Origin: a virus
Length of the DNA: 46,383 nucleotides
Strand: one strand, 5' to 3'
IMG/VR virus record: IMGVR_UViG_3300042887_002809
Span: 1-46,383 of that record
The position numbers and the translations under genes were made by a program. Positions 13,516 through 21,651 of this stretch are shown here, one piece after another (within the stretch, counting starts at the first letter, position 1; every line of letters begins with the position of its first letter). The notes under the pieces are model-generated. The model saw nothing but the letters and a program-made list of their open reading frames with translations. It was not told the origin of the DNA and did no database searches.

Positions 13516-16017
13516 TTAGAAATCTAACTTAATAACATACTGTTGAATACCTTGTCTTAGTACCGGTGATTGTAATTTAGACATCACCAAAATATCTTGG
13601 TTTTCATCTAGCAAAGCAATCTCCGTAACATATGATTGTGTACCAAATGTCCATGTTGGGTTCTGTGAAACTAAGAACTCGTTAAAACTTAAGTTGATCT
13701 TATACTTCATTTCGTAAATGGTTGCCTGAATATCAGTTTCCAAATTACCGTAGAAATAATACTCATCACCGAAATTAAGTTGTTGTCCTGTTGCTCCGTT
13801 TTGTACTAATTCAACATAGTTATTCAAATTATAGTATGGTGCCGAATTGTAATTTTCCGCAGTTACCGTAAACGTACTTGCGGTTAGTGATTGTTGTGTA
13901 ACATATCCATTAAGGAATAAGTCACTAATTTGATCTGTAAAATCAATCAATCTCCATTGTGTTGGGTCTGGTCTCTGACCTGCAATTGTTCTCTGAGCCA
14001 ACACTTGAAATTGTGTTGCGTAGAATCCAGCGGGAACAGTACAAGTAGGACAAGATGTTGTTGTAGTTGTTGTAAATGGACTAATAGTCGTTGTTGTCGT
14101 AGTACTTGGCGAAGTTGTTGTTGTTGTGGTTGTTGGATTAAATCCTGGTTGTACCAAACAATTAAATTCCGCACCAAATCTAACTGCCACATTCTGTGGA
14201 GTATCAGGAGTACAAACATTTGCCGTACCAACAACACTTGTATAGTAATTACTGTGTAACGAATTAGTAAATGTGTCAGTATTTGATAAACGATAAGTTA
14301 CCCAAAGAGTTTCTCCACCACCAGTTAACACTCCCGTTGAACTTGAAACTCCGCAGGTGTTTGGTGTGATTAATGAAACTTGTGGAGCCGGTAACGTCCA
14401 GTTTCTATTTGATTTATATGATAATGCCGCAACAATTTCTTCGTCATCAATAATAATCAATTTAGAATCAGGAAATACTTTACCAATTCTACTTGGTAAT
14501 CCGTTAGGTTGTGCAAATGTATCCCAAAGGTTATAATACCTCAAACCCGGTTGGTTCATATTATCAGAAATACTTGATTTGATGTATTGTACTTGGAATA
14601 AGTTTTTACCATCAAACCCTGGAGGATCAACCCAAAAAGTTTGTCCGAAACAACATTCAGGGTTTTTGTGCCACATCAAAGTTGGTATGTGTAATTTAAA
14701 GTTTCTTGCTTGTCCTTGAGTGTTATCAGGATTTTGAGTATCGTAAGGTTCTAAAGCAAATTTTTCTCCATAGAAAAAATCTATTGTTTGATTTGTATAG
14801 TGAATAATCGCAATCGCTTTTTGTTCTTCCGGTGTTACAACAATTTTCTCACCAAATGAATTATAATAATAAACAGAATCTGTTGATGTCTGAGCATTTG
14901 AGTTGGTATAACCAAAGTATTCTTTTTGACCTATATATTCAATAGATCCAAATTTAGTATAATCTTGGTATGTACTTGAATTTAATCCAGCAGGACTCTC
15001 AGTCCAAGGAATATTCATATTCCATATTTTAACATCAAATTGATCGGTATCACAAACCGATTCAAAATCAATAACACTTTGACTCCAATGTGGTTCAGGT
15101 GTAAAACTATCATACAATGGAACCATTTGTGGTGGGTAGATCAAAGTTCTCGCAAGACAATCTGACGCTAAATTTGTAAAGTCAGGTGTTGGTCTATCTA
15201 ATGTTAATAAATCACCACAAACCGCAACAATTCTATAAGTAAGAATTGAGAAACAACTAATAACGTCTTTATTACAGTCAGGCGCCGGTGGTAATGGACA
15301 CTGTGGTGTGTTTGAAGGTGTTAAACACGGAGTATGTGTTGGTGTTGGTGTTGGGGTCGCCGAAGCACATGGGTTTGAACTTGTTGTGCTTGGTGTTGGT
15401 GTTGGAGTGGGTGTTTGACCTACTGATGCGGTTGGTGTTGGTGTTGGTAAATTACTACATGAACAATCAGTCGCTGCTCTACCATCATAATATATTGTAA
15501 TAAAGTCACCCACACTTGGTGTGTTATTATTTTGACTATTACAATCCATTCTTTGAACACTAATTTCGTTCGTACCATTTAAGGTAGACATATTAACAAT
15601 ATAATTAGGAGTGATAACATAATTGTTGTTAACAAGTGCTTTCCAATCTACTGTTGTTGCTGTTGTGTTTCCTGAGAAGAACCCTCTCATTGCAGCTCTA
15701 TTATAAACGGACTCAATACCCGAATCCATAAATGGAATACCATAAATATTTGTTTGACCTTCATCAACTAAGTAAGGATATTTTATATACTGTCTATTAG
15801 ATTCAGGAACACCAGAACTATTCTGAGCGTTAAATTCAGGTTCTAAAATAACCGTATTTGCTTGATTGTAAGTGTTCGGTAATTCATTGTATGAAACCTC
15901 ACTATCCCCTAAAGCAAAATATGATATCCTAAAATTACCCTCAGATAATCTTTGTCTACCTGTGTCAGTAACACGAGTGTTAACTAATCCTGACGTATTT
16001 TTAATTATATATCCCAT
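13516..16017 (-). CDS. Baseplate/tail-tip-like structural protein with Pro-Thr and poly-Thr insertions
   Basis: 833 residues. The N-terminus (TRVTDTGRQRLSEGNF, then YFALGDSEVSY) and the C-terminus (YVTEIALLDENQDILVMSK) have the look of a baseplate or fibre-attachment protein seen in T4-like phages of Bacteroidetes-type hosts. Unusual low-complexity linkers break the sequence: a Pro-Thr/Cys-rich one at about 191-247, and three poly-Thr runs at about 625-655 separated by SPS and ISPF. Linkers of this type fit extended, possibly O-glycosylated surface spacers. It is the last gene of the late block, with a TATTTAT motif 7 nt before its ATG. The exact structural role is not certain. Confidence 0.72.
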   Translation of the reverse strand: MGYIIKNTSGLVNTRVTDTGRQRLSEGNFRISYFALGDSEVSYNELPNTYNQANTVILEPEFNAQNSSGVPESNRQYIKYPYLVDEGQTNIYGIPFMDSGIESVYNRAAMRGFFSGNTTATTVDWKALVNNNYVITPNYIVNMSTLNGTNEISVQRMDCNSQNNNTPSVGDFITIYYDGRAATDCSCSNLPTPTPTASVGQTPTPTPTPSTTSSNPCASATPTPTPTHTPCLTPSNTPQCPLPPAPDCNKDVISCFSILTYRIVAVCGDLLTLDRPTPDFTNLASDCLARTLIYPPQMVPLYDSFTPEPHWSQSVIDFESVCDTDQFDVKIWNMNIPWTESPAGLNSSTYQDYTKFGSIEYIGQKEYFGYTNSNAQTSTDSVYYYNSFGEKIVVTPEEQKAIAIIHYTNQTIDFFYGEKFALEPYDTQNPDNTQGQARNFKLHIPTLMWHKNPECCFGQTFWVDPPGFDGKNLFQVQYIKSSISDNMNQPGLRYYNLWDTFAQPNGLPSRIGKVFPDSKLIIIDDEEIVAALSYKSNRNWTLPAPQVSLITPNTCGVSSSTGVLTGGGETLWVTYRLSNTDTFTNSLHSNYYTSVVGTANVCTPDTPQNVAVRFGAEFNCLVQPGFNPTTTTTTTSPSTTTTTTISPFTTTTTTSCPTCTVPAGFYATQFQVLAQRTIAGQRPDPTQWRLIDFTDQISDLFLNGYVTQQSLTASTFTVTAENYNSAPYYNLNNYVELVQNGATGQQLNFGDEYYFYGNLETDIQATIYEMKYKINLSFNEFLVSQNPTWTFGTQSYVTEIALLDENQDILVMSKLQSPVLRQGIQQYVIKLDF
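14050..14146 (-). repeat. Poly-Thr coding repeats
   Basis: Three runs of ACA/ACT/ACG threonine codons encode T7, T6 and T6 in the 833-aa protein. They read as GTTGTTGTTG-type tracts on the plus strand and are likely to vary in length by slippage. Confidence 0.8.
15277..15447 (-). repeat. Pro-Thr linker repeat, minus-strand copy
   Basis: Three TPTPTPT blocks in the 833-aa gene, the second followed by STTSSNPC. At DNA level they repeat ACACCAACACCAAC-type sequence and are inverted relative to the copies at 12079-12243. Confidence 0.85.
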
Positions 16018-16024
16018 CTAACTG

Positions 16025-16031
16025 ATAAATA
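16025..16031 (-). promoter_or_regulatory. Candidate late-promoter motif TATTTAT
   Basis: TATTTAT on the minus strand, 7 nt before the ATG of the 833-aa gene. If it is a -10-like element the transcript would be nearly leaderless. Confidence 0.4.
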
Positions 16032-16045
16032 TTCTGTTAATCATT

Positions 16046-17698
16046 TTATATTACAACAGGTTCGGGTGGTGTTGGATTTACAACATTTAACACACAACAA
16101 CCACAATTATTAATTGAGTTGTTTGTAATGGTCAGTTGATAGTATCCAGCAGCAAGTTCACAAGAACCTGTTGGGTTATTTATTACACTATTAGTAATGG
16201 TACCACTAACCGTTTGGTTACTACCCATAGTAATAGTGTTTGTGTAAATATTATTTTGTTGCGTTACCGTTATTGGATTATCAGCAGTACACGGACCTCC
16301 AAGTGGGTATGTATTTAACGACGTACTTGACAATGTCATTGGTCCAGTACCGGTGATCGTTGTAATATTATTATATGTAGGTAAAGGTGATAGAGTTGTT
16401 GGGTAATAATTAAATGTTGATGACTGAACTAAATCGAATGTTACCGTAACCCCCGCAGGTAACACAGGTGTAGTGATTGAGAATGTATTCAACGAATAAT
16501 TAACATTTAATGTCAAATTATATGTAACAGATGGTGTATTACCTACAATAACACTCGCAACTGTACCGATTGTTGTATTAACATCCCTCACAAAAATATC
16601 ATAATTACCATTTGTAAGTCCGTTGAATATTGGTGATGATTGGTAAGTTGCTCCCCCGTTTATTGAATATTCATATGGTACTTGTCCTCCTGATGCCGAA
16701 ACAATAATACTACCATTAGTACCACAAACTGCGTTATTTACATTAGCACTTACCGATATCGTATAAGCGGTCGAGCATTGTCCGTTGATAACATCCAAAC
16801 TATAAACCGATGGTGTTCCCAAAACTTGCCAGTTACTTATTGGTGGATCGGAAGGGTCGTTATTTATTAATAACACAGAAGGATTTGAATATCCTGTCAT
16901 TGTCCATTGGGACGGTGTTGATCCTGTATTCCAATAAATAACATATTGTCCTGTTGATGAACTCCAACTTGGTTGACCGTTTATTTCATTACTTGGGTCT
17001 AAATCAATTTGTATTGCTTCCGTTACTTGACCTATCTTTGTACTTCTAACAACCAGTGTTGCACACAAAGGACCATTAACTTTAGGTATAGATGGTATGT
17101 TACAATTACCGGGATATGATTCTTCAATAAAATAATTTGTACTACCACTAACAGTCCAAGTGTCCCCCGAAGGATATAGACCACTATTACTTAACGATTC
17201 ATAAAATGATCCTTGACAATCTAAACTTTCACAGAAAATCCAAACACCTTGTGATTGACTCCAAAATACATAACCTAACTCGGTAATACCGTACTGTAAT
17301 TTGTAATATGGTTTACCATTTTTTAACCCTAAACTACTTGTTGAGATGTAAACCAAAGTATCTTCAACAACTCCCGATACAACAAAACAAACACCAGAAA
17401 AAGTAGTGGTTTCAGCCGTTAAAACACAAGTTGTAATTGCCGTAAAATCTTTATAGTAATCAGTAACAGTCGCTTGATATGCTCCAACACCTAAGTTAGT
17501 TAAAGCCGGAGCAAAACTACCTACCTCCCAAAAAATAGTATAAGGTGGTGTACCACCTGTTATAATTAAAGCGGTTGCACCATCGAAAGATATGTCACTT
17601 GAGGGTTGTAAAACCGAGCAACTTATTCCCAATGGGAATATTGTAATGACATCACATTCATTTGGTCGGTTAGTACTTTGTATTGTAGAATTTCCCAT
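16046..17698 (-). CDS. SprB-repeat adhesin-like tail protein
   Basis: 550 residues, beta-rich, with several Cys. At about 320-365 there is a clear SprB-type repeat (GSIIVSASGGQVPYEYSING, then GLTNGNYDIFVRD). This family is named after the Flavobacterium gliding adhesin SprB. A weaker copy lies near 40-85 (GGTPPYTIFWEVG). The C-terminal part is Thr/Asn/Ser-rich and ends in NNCGCC and a PTPPEP tail. There is no signal peptide, which fits a virion protein and not a secreted host adhesin. It probably contributes to surface binding at the tail tip. It lies between the glycosyltransferase and the 833-aa protein, with its own TATTTAT motif. Confidence 0.78.
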   Translation of the reverse strand: MGNSTIQSTNRPNECDVITIFPLGISCSVLQPSSDISFDGATALIITGGTPPYTIFWEVGSFAPALTNLGVGAYQATVTDYYKDFTAITTCVLTAETTTFSGVCFVVSGVVEDTLVYISTSSLGLKNGKPYYKLQYGITELGYVFWSQSQGVWIFCESLDCQGSFYESLSNSGLYPSGDTWTVSGSTNYFIEESYPGNCNIPSIPKVNGPLCATLVVRSTKIGQVTEAIQIDLDPSNEINGQPSWSSSTGQYVIYWNTGSTPSQWTMTGYSNPSVLLINNDPSDPPISNWQVLGTPSVYSLDVINGQCSTAYTISVSANVNNAVCGTNGSIIVSASGGQVPYEYSINGGATYQSSPIFNGLTNGNYDIFVRDVNTTIGTVASVIVGNTPSVTYNLTLNVNYSLNTFSITTPVLPAGVTVTFDLVQSSTFNYYPTTLSPLPTYNNITTITGTGPMTLSSTSLNTYPLGGPCTADNPITVTQQNNIYTNTITMGSNQTVSGTITNSVINNPTGSCELAAGYYQLTITNNSINNCGCCVLNVVNPTPPEPVVI

Positions 17699-17705
17699 TA
17701 TCTAT

Positions 17706-17712
17706 ATAAATA
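17706..17712 (-). promoter_or_regulatory. Candidate late-promoter motif TATTTAT
   Basis: TATTTAT on the minus strand, 7 nt before the ATG of the 550-aa gene, within the 15-nt gap after the glycosyltransferase stop. Confidence 0.4.
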
Positions 17713-17713
17713 A

Positions 17714-18694
17714 TCAAATATTGTATTTTTGAATATAAGATTTCATATTCTCCATATATTTTATTGTTGAACTATCCTTATTTATATAATCAAAGTGATT
17801 GGGGTTCTCTCTCATTTTTAATATTGGATCAATATTAATATAGTCCCCTTTATAGAATTTTGTAGTTTTTAGATTATCAGTAACTCCCGCCATGTGTAAT
17901 ATTGGGTGTTGTTCGTATTTTTTAATGTCGTCAGTTGCCCAAGAAAAACTCATTTCATCTGTTATCTTTGTTTCAAATCCGTACATCCATAAGTTCCAAA
18001 GTAATGCCCACATTTCTGCCGTCCAAAACTGTATTTGACCCGGATTAATCGGAAATCTTTTTTGGTAATTTAACATTTGATCGTACAACTTAATTGAATC
18101 TTTATAGATCTTATCCCAAAGTTCACAATTAGAATTCTTGATGAGGTATTGTCCTCCACCTGAATTTTTTTGATTAGTTTTAATTGTGTCGACATCAACA
18201 CCAATCACTTCAGACATTTCACTTATAAGTTGTCCCTTTTCGGTGTTTAGGTGTTTTTGTTCATATCTTCCACAACAATCCATTATGTAATCATACCCAA
18301 TATACCCTATGGTATCGGATAAATAACAAGTATTGTCATTTAATAATTCTTCAAAATTTGGTAGTTCTCTAAAAATGATATCAGCGTCATGTAAGAAAAA
18401 AAGTTTACCAAATTCAGGATTTGATTGTATCCACTTCGATATTAGGTATGGTTTTATACTCGGTATATAATGTTTCTTAACTCTCTCATCAACAAAGTAA
18501 TGAACGTTAACACCTAACTCTTTTAATTCTTCAGATTGTTTGGATGGTTTGGTGTTCCCTTGAACTAAACCTAAAACCACGTGTATTTTATTTGGGTCAA
18601 TACCTTTCTCAATAAAATTGTGAATGTACAATTTTATTTGCCAAATAAAATAGGGGACATCGGGTTGTGCTGAAACAAATAATATGTTTTCCAT
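17714..18694 (-). CDS. GT-A-like glycosyltransferase embedded in the tail-fibre genes
   Basis: 326 residues. The N-terminal Rossmann-like half opens with ILFVSAQPDVPYFIWQ, and a DxD-type metal-binding motif sits in FLHDADIIF near residue 105. The middle contains SGGGQYLIKN, and AEMWALLWNLW lies near 230, a layout like that of eukaryotic-type arabinosyl- or related GT-A transferases. There are no membrane segments. It lies directly downstream of the collagen-like fibre gene and upstream of a SprB-repeat adhesin, so it may glycosylate Ser/Thr-rich virion proteins encoded beside it. The alternative is modification of host surface sugars or phage DNA. No promoter-like motif is seen just before it, so it is probably read from the fibre transcript. 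Confidence 0.72.
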   Translation of the reverse strand: MENILFVSAQPDVPYFIWQIKLYIHNFIEKGIDPNKIHVVLGLVQGNTKPSKQSEELKELGVNVHYFVDERVKKHYIPSIKPYLISKWIQSNPEFGKLFFLHDADIIFRELPNFEELLNDNTCYLSDTIGYIGYDYIMDCCGRYEQKHLNTEKGQLISEMSEVIGVDVDTIKTNQKNSGGGQYLIKNSNCELWDKIYKDSIKLYDQMLNYQKRFPINPGQIQFWTAEMWALLWNLWMYGFETKITDEMSFSWATDDIKKYEQHPILHMAGVTDNLKTTKFYKGDYINIDPILKMRENPNHFDYINKDSSTIKYMENMKSYIQKYNI

Positions 18695-18748
18695 AAAGGA
18701 AAATTAAATTAAAATAAGGTAAAGTGAATTAATTTTAAATTTTAAACT

Positions 18749-21331
18749 CTATACGATTTCATAACTTCCGTTCCATAAAAATCTATCACCATTCGCCCAA
18801 GTAAATGGTTGAGTCGCGTTTACATCATTTGCAGTTCCATTTACAATATTTACATATTGCATAGGGGCTTTAGTGTTAAACCCTGCTCTTCCTCCAGCCA
18901 TTATGGCATTATACCAAGCACTACCATTATCTAATAAAGTTACCGTCATCAATATAGCGTCAGCATGAACTGCCGTAACTGGCATCGAGACATACCATTC
19001 TCCCGTACCAAATGTTGTTGTTGATCCCATTGCGATATTTCCTCTAACAAAACATGTTTTACCAATTACTTTATACCAACCTTCTATAGTTCCATTACCA
19101 ATTACTGGATTAGTACCTGACGATGTCCAAACAGGTGTGTAGGATGACCAAGCAGATTCTATTTGTGACCCAGAAAGGTTAAATGTTATTGTAGATAATG
19201 TTGTTGCCGATACCGTTGGTGAAGTTACAGTTGTTGCCGTCATACCGCTTGTATAAGTATTACCGCTAATTATAACAGAACTACCAGACATCCTAACTAA
19301 ATCCGCATCGTTTACTCTGAAGTTTATGTAGCTTGGTGGGTATGTATTGTTAGTTGCAAACATATCAATACCAACAGGTACGCTTGAATTGTCTGAAATC
19401 CCTAATTGGATTTTTCTATCAGAGCTTAACTCGTCACCACCGCTTGATGCTATAAATGGTCCTTCTTTATTAACACCACCTGTAGATGTAATTAATAATT
19501 CTCCGGTTTTTTGATAGATAGCCCCATAAACGTCTAAGTCATATTGAGGACTACTAACCCCAATTCCCAACCTTTTATTTACATTATCCCAAGTAAATCC
19601 AGTAGTTTGACTTACCGTACTTGCCGAACTTTGGAATAGGACTCCACCTGTAAATCCTGATTGAATCTGTGTTGAGTTAATAATTACTACATCACTTGGT
19701 AAATTTTGATAAGTTGTTGCTGATATTGTTATCGCACTTAAACCCGCATTAAATATTGTATTACCCGTAACCGTACCTCCTGATAACGGTAAAAATAACC
19801 CAATCCCACTTTGACCACTTGTCCCTGACGATCCGTTTGATCCTGACGTACCGCTAGATCCTGAACTTCCTGAGGATCCTGAAGAACCAGAACTACCTGA
19901 TGAACCCGATGAACCTACTTGAGCGCCTATTGTTGTTGTAACATATGAATAATGGGAAGTTCCTTGAGTATAAAACGATGCCGAACTTACCTGATTATCT
20001 TGATTTACAACTTTAATAATCACCACCATTCTGTCTGTAGAATTAACCGATGATGTCGGTAATGTAATGTCAGTAATAACACTTACTGGTGTTGTATTAT
20101 TATTATTCCATCCAATATTAACCGCTTGTGACGAACCAATAAATCCTTGAATAACTCCTAAACTGTTCGCTAAATAAAGCTCAACAAAAGCCTCTAAATC
20201 ATCGTTTTCATCATCTTTTGTGAACCATAAATTAAATATTTGGACTCCACCAGGTATAATATTAAATCCAAATTGAGTTGATGCGTAACTACCAATTGTT
20301 GTACCTGTTGATAGTGCCGAAATACTTTGAGTTGTAACAGTTTGACCACTAGCCAATGGGTCAGTTGACAACTGTAAATAACTACCTACCTCAACTATGT
20401 CTGAATTAAAGAAATAATTAGTTCCACCACCGATACCATTTTGACCACTAGTCCCTGAAGATCCTGAAGAACCTGAGATACCGCTAGTTCCTGAACTTCC
20501 TGAGGATCCTGAAGAACCAGAACTACCTGATGAACCTGAAGAACCGTCCGCACCATTATATACCCATGAAATTGTATATGTAAGTGTGTTTAGTGTACCA
20601 CTACCGGCAATAAACGTTAAAGAAAAATCAAAATAACTTGTGTTGTCAGTACCACCACCAACTTCAAAAATACCAATTACGTTGTTATTCCCAAGTTCTG
20701 TTATTTGTAAATATGGTCTGCTAGAACCTGGTGTATTAATAATAGTTAATAAGGTATTTAACCAACTATAATAATCCGTTGAATAAGAATCGTCCTTACT
20801 AATACTAATCTCAGTTATACTTGAGATGGTACTTGAATTTGTTACAAAAAATTTGCTATTAGGGTCATTTGGTGCCTGAGTACCACTATTAAAATCCCAC
20901 CTACCTGAATTAGATCCATCATTACCTGTAATTCCATTAGACCCGCTAGTACCGCTTGATCCAGATGTACCTGAAGAACCGCTAGACCCTGTTGTACCTG
21001 AAGTTCCGCTAGACCCTGAAGTTCCATTAGCACCACTAGATCCTGATGTCCCTGATGTTCCGCTAGTTCCATTGGCACCACTAGATCCTGATGTTCCGCT
21101 AGTTCCATTGGCACCACTAGATCCTGAAGTTCCATTAGACCCACTAGAACCGTTTGATCCTGATGTTCCATTAGTACCTGTGGCTCCACTTATTACTTGA
21201 GCAACCTGTTGGATTGTCGCCTTAAAAGAAGAACCGGCAGGATTTTGAGATGTGTTACCGGTGATGACTATGTGAATTAAGTCCGTTAAAGAAACTCCAG
21301 TTGCTTGTATTTGATCCGTTAATAATGCCAT
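18749..21331 (-). CDS. Collagen-like tail fibre with receptor-binding C-terminus
   Basis: 860 residues. A short N-terminal attachment domain (LTDLIHIVITGNTSQNPAG) leads into collagen-like Gly-x-x triplets at about 48-138, made almost wholly of G, S, T, N and A with no proline. Two more triplet blocks at about 260-298 and 473-510 separate two globular beta domains. The C-terminal about 150 residues resemble phage fibre tips (YTPVWTSSG, GWYKVIGKTCFVRGN, GDRFLWNGSYEIV). It is probably the long, trimeric, receptor-binding fibre. The triplet DNA contains exact long repeats, listed separately, so domain number and length may vary. A TATTTAT motif lies 8 nt before the ATG. The glycosyltransferase gene follows. 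Confidence 0.85.
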   Translation of the reverse strand: MALLTDQIQATGVSLTDLIHIVITGNTSQNPAGSSFKATIQQVAQVISGATGTNGTSGSNGSSGSNGTSGSSGANGTSGTSGSSGANGTSGTSGTSGSSGANGTSGSSGTSGTTGSSGSSGTSGSSGTSGSNGITGNDGSNSGRWDFNSGTQAPNDPNSKFFVTNSSTISSITEISISKDDSYSTDYYSWLNTLLTIINTPGSSRPYLQITELGNNNVIGIFEVGGGTDNTSYFDFSLTFIAGSGTLNTLTYTISWVYNGADGSSGSSGSSGSSGSSGSSGTSGISGSSGSSGTSGQNGIGGGTNYFFNSDIVEVGSYLQLSTDPLASGQTVTTQSISALSTGTTIGSYASTQFGFNIIPGGVQIFNLWFTKDDENDDLEAFVELYLANSLGVIQGFIGSSQAVNIGWNNNNTTPVSVITDITLPTSSVNSTDRMVVIIKVVNQDNQVSSASFYTQGTSHYSYVTTTIGAQVGSSGSSGSSGSSGSSGSSGSSGTSGSNGSSGTSGQSGIGLFLPLSGGTVTGNTIFNAGLSAITISATTYQNLPSDVVIINSTQIQSGFTGGVLFQSSASTVSQTTGFTWDNVNKRLGIGVSSPQYDLDVYGAIYQKTGELLITSTGGVNKEGPFIASSGGDELSSDRKIQLGISDNSSVPVGIDMFATNNTYPPSYINFRVNDADLVRMSGSSVIISGNTYTSGMTATTVTSPTVSATTLSTITFNLSGSQIESAWSSYTPVWTSSGTNPVIGNGTIEGWYKVIGKTCFVRGNIAMGSTTTFGTGEWYVSMPVTAVHADAILMTVTLLDNGSAWYNAIMAGGRAGFNTKAPMQYVNIVNGTANDVNATQPFTWANGDRFLWNGSYEIV
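19861..19906. repeat. 46-bp exact direct repeat, copy 1
   Basis: Identical over 46 bp to 20491-20536 and near-identical for 10 bp more on its left side. Both copies encode GSSG-type triplets of the collagen-like fibre. The offset is 630 bp, a multiple of three. Confidence 0.95.
20491..20536. repeat. 46-bp exact direct repeat, copy 2
   Basis: Second copy of the repeat at 19861-19906. The 630 bp between equivalent positions encode one globular domain of the fibre plus a triplet block. Confidence 0.95.
21060..21131. repeat. 36-bp tandem repeat in the fibre gene
   Basis: Two adjacent 36-bp units (21060-21095 and 21096-21131) with one mismatch, each encoding 12 residues of collagen-like triplets. 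It is a likely site of slippage in steps of 12 residues. Confidence 0.9.
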
Positions 21332-21339
21332 ATCGTATA

Positions 21340-21346
21340 ATAAATA
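21340..21346 (-). promoter_or_regulatory. Candidate late-promoter motif TATTTAT
   Basis: TATTTAT on the minus strand, 8 nt before the ATG of the collagen-like fibre gene. Confidence 0.4.
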
Positions 21347-21352
21347 TTTTGG

Positions 21353-21649
21353 TTACTGAAAATTAAACTGCGTTCCATCCATAAAGAAGTAATATTGTAA
21401 ATTTTGGAACTGTTTTGGCGCTCCTTCAACTGTACAATAAATTATTTCAGACACTGAACATCCGTTTGAATCGGTTAAAGTTAATTGTAGTGCGGGTGCG
21501 GTGTTGAATTGAGATGGTAAAGTAAAAGTTACAGGAAAAGTGGTTCCACTACCAACATAAGAGCAATTATTTCCATAAACATCACATGCAACACCACTAA
21601 ATGGTGGTGTAACACTTGTAGCACTATAAACTATTACTTGATTTGCCAC
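21353..21649 (-). CDS. Small beta-domain tail protein, paralogue of the plus-strand 73-aa protein
   Basis: 98 residues. The core PFSGVACDVYGNNCSYVG, a beta-rich middle, and TLTDSNGCSVSEI match the plus-strand protein at 11289-11510 in order and spacing. The last 25 residues (FQNLQYYFFMDGTQFNF) are extra. It lies 2 nt after the stop of the 728-aa SprB-repeat protein, upstream of the fibre gene, and probably serves the same structure. No known family is recognised beyond an SprB/immunoglobulin-like look. Confidence 0.7.
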   Translation of the reverse strand: MANQVIVYSATSVTPPFSGVACDVYGNNCSYVGSGTTFPVTFTLPSQFNTAPALQLTLTDSNGCSVSEIIYCTVEGAPKQFQNLQYYFFMDGTQFNFQ

Positions 21650-21651
21650 GA

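Noticed and set aside
20842-21189. 115-aa frame within the collagen-like repeats
   Set aside because: It is the triplet repeat read in another frame, giving a monotonous MELQDLVVPMELAEHQ pattern.
19800-21190. CRISPR-like repeats in the fibre gene
   Set aside because: The repeats have irregular spacing, no unique spacers, and encode collagen-like triplets in one open frame.
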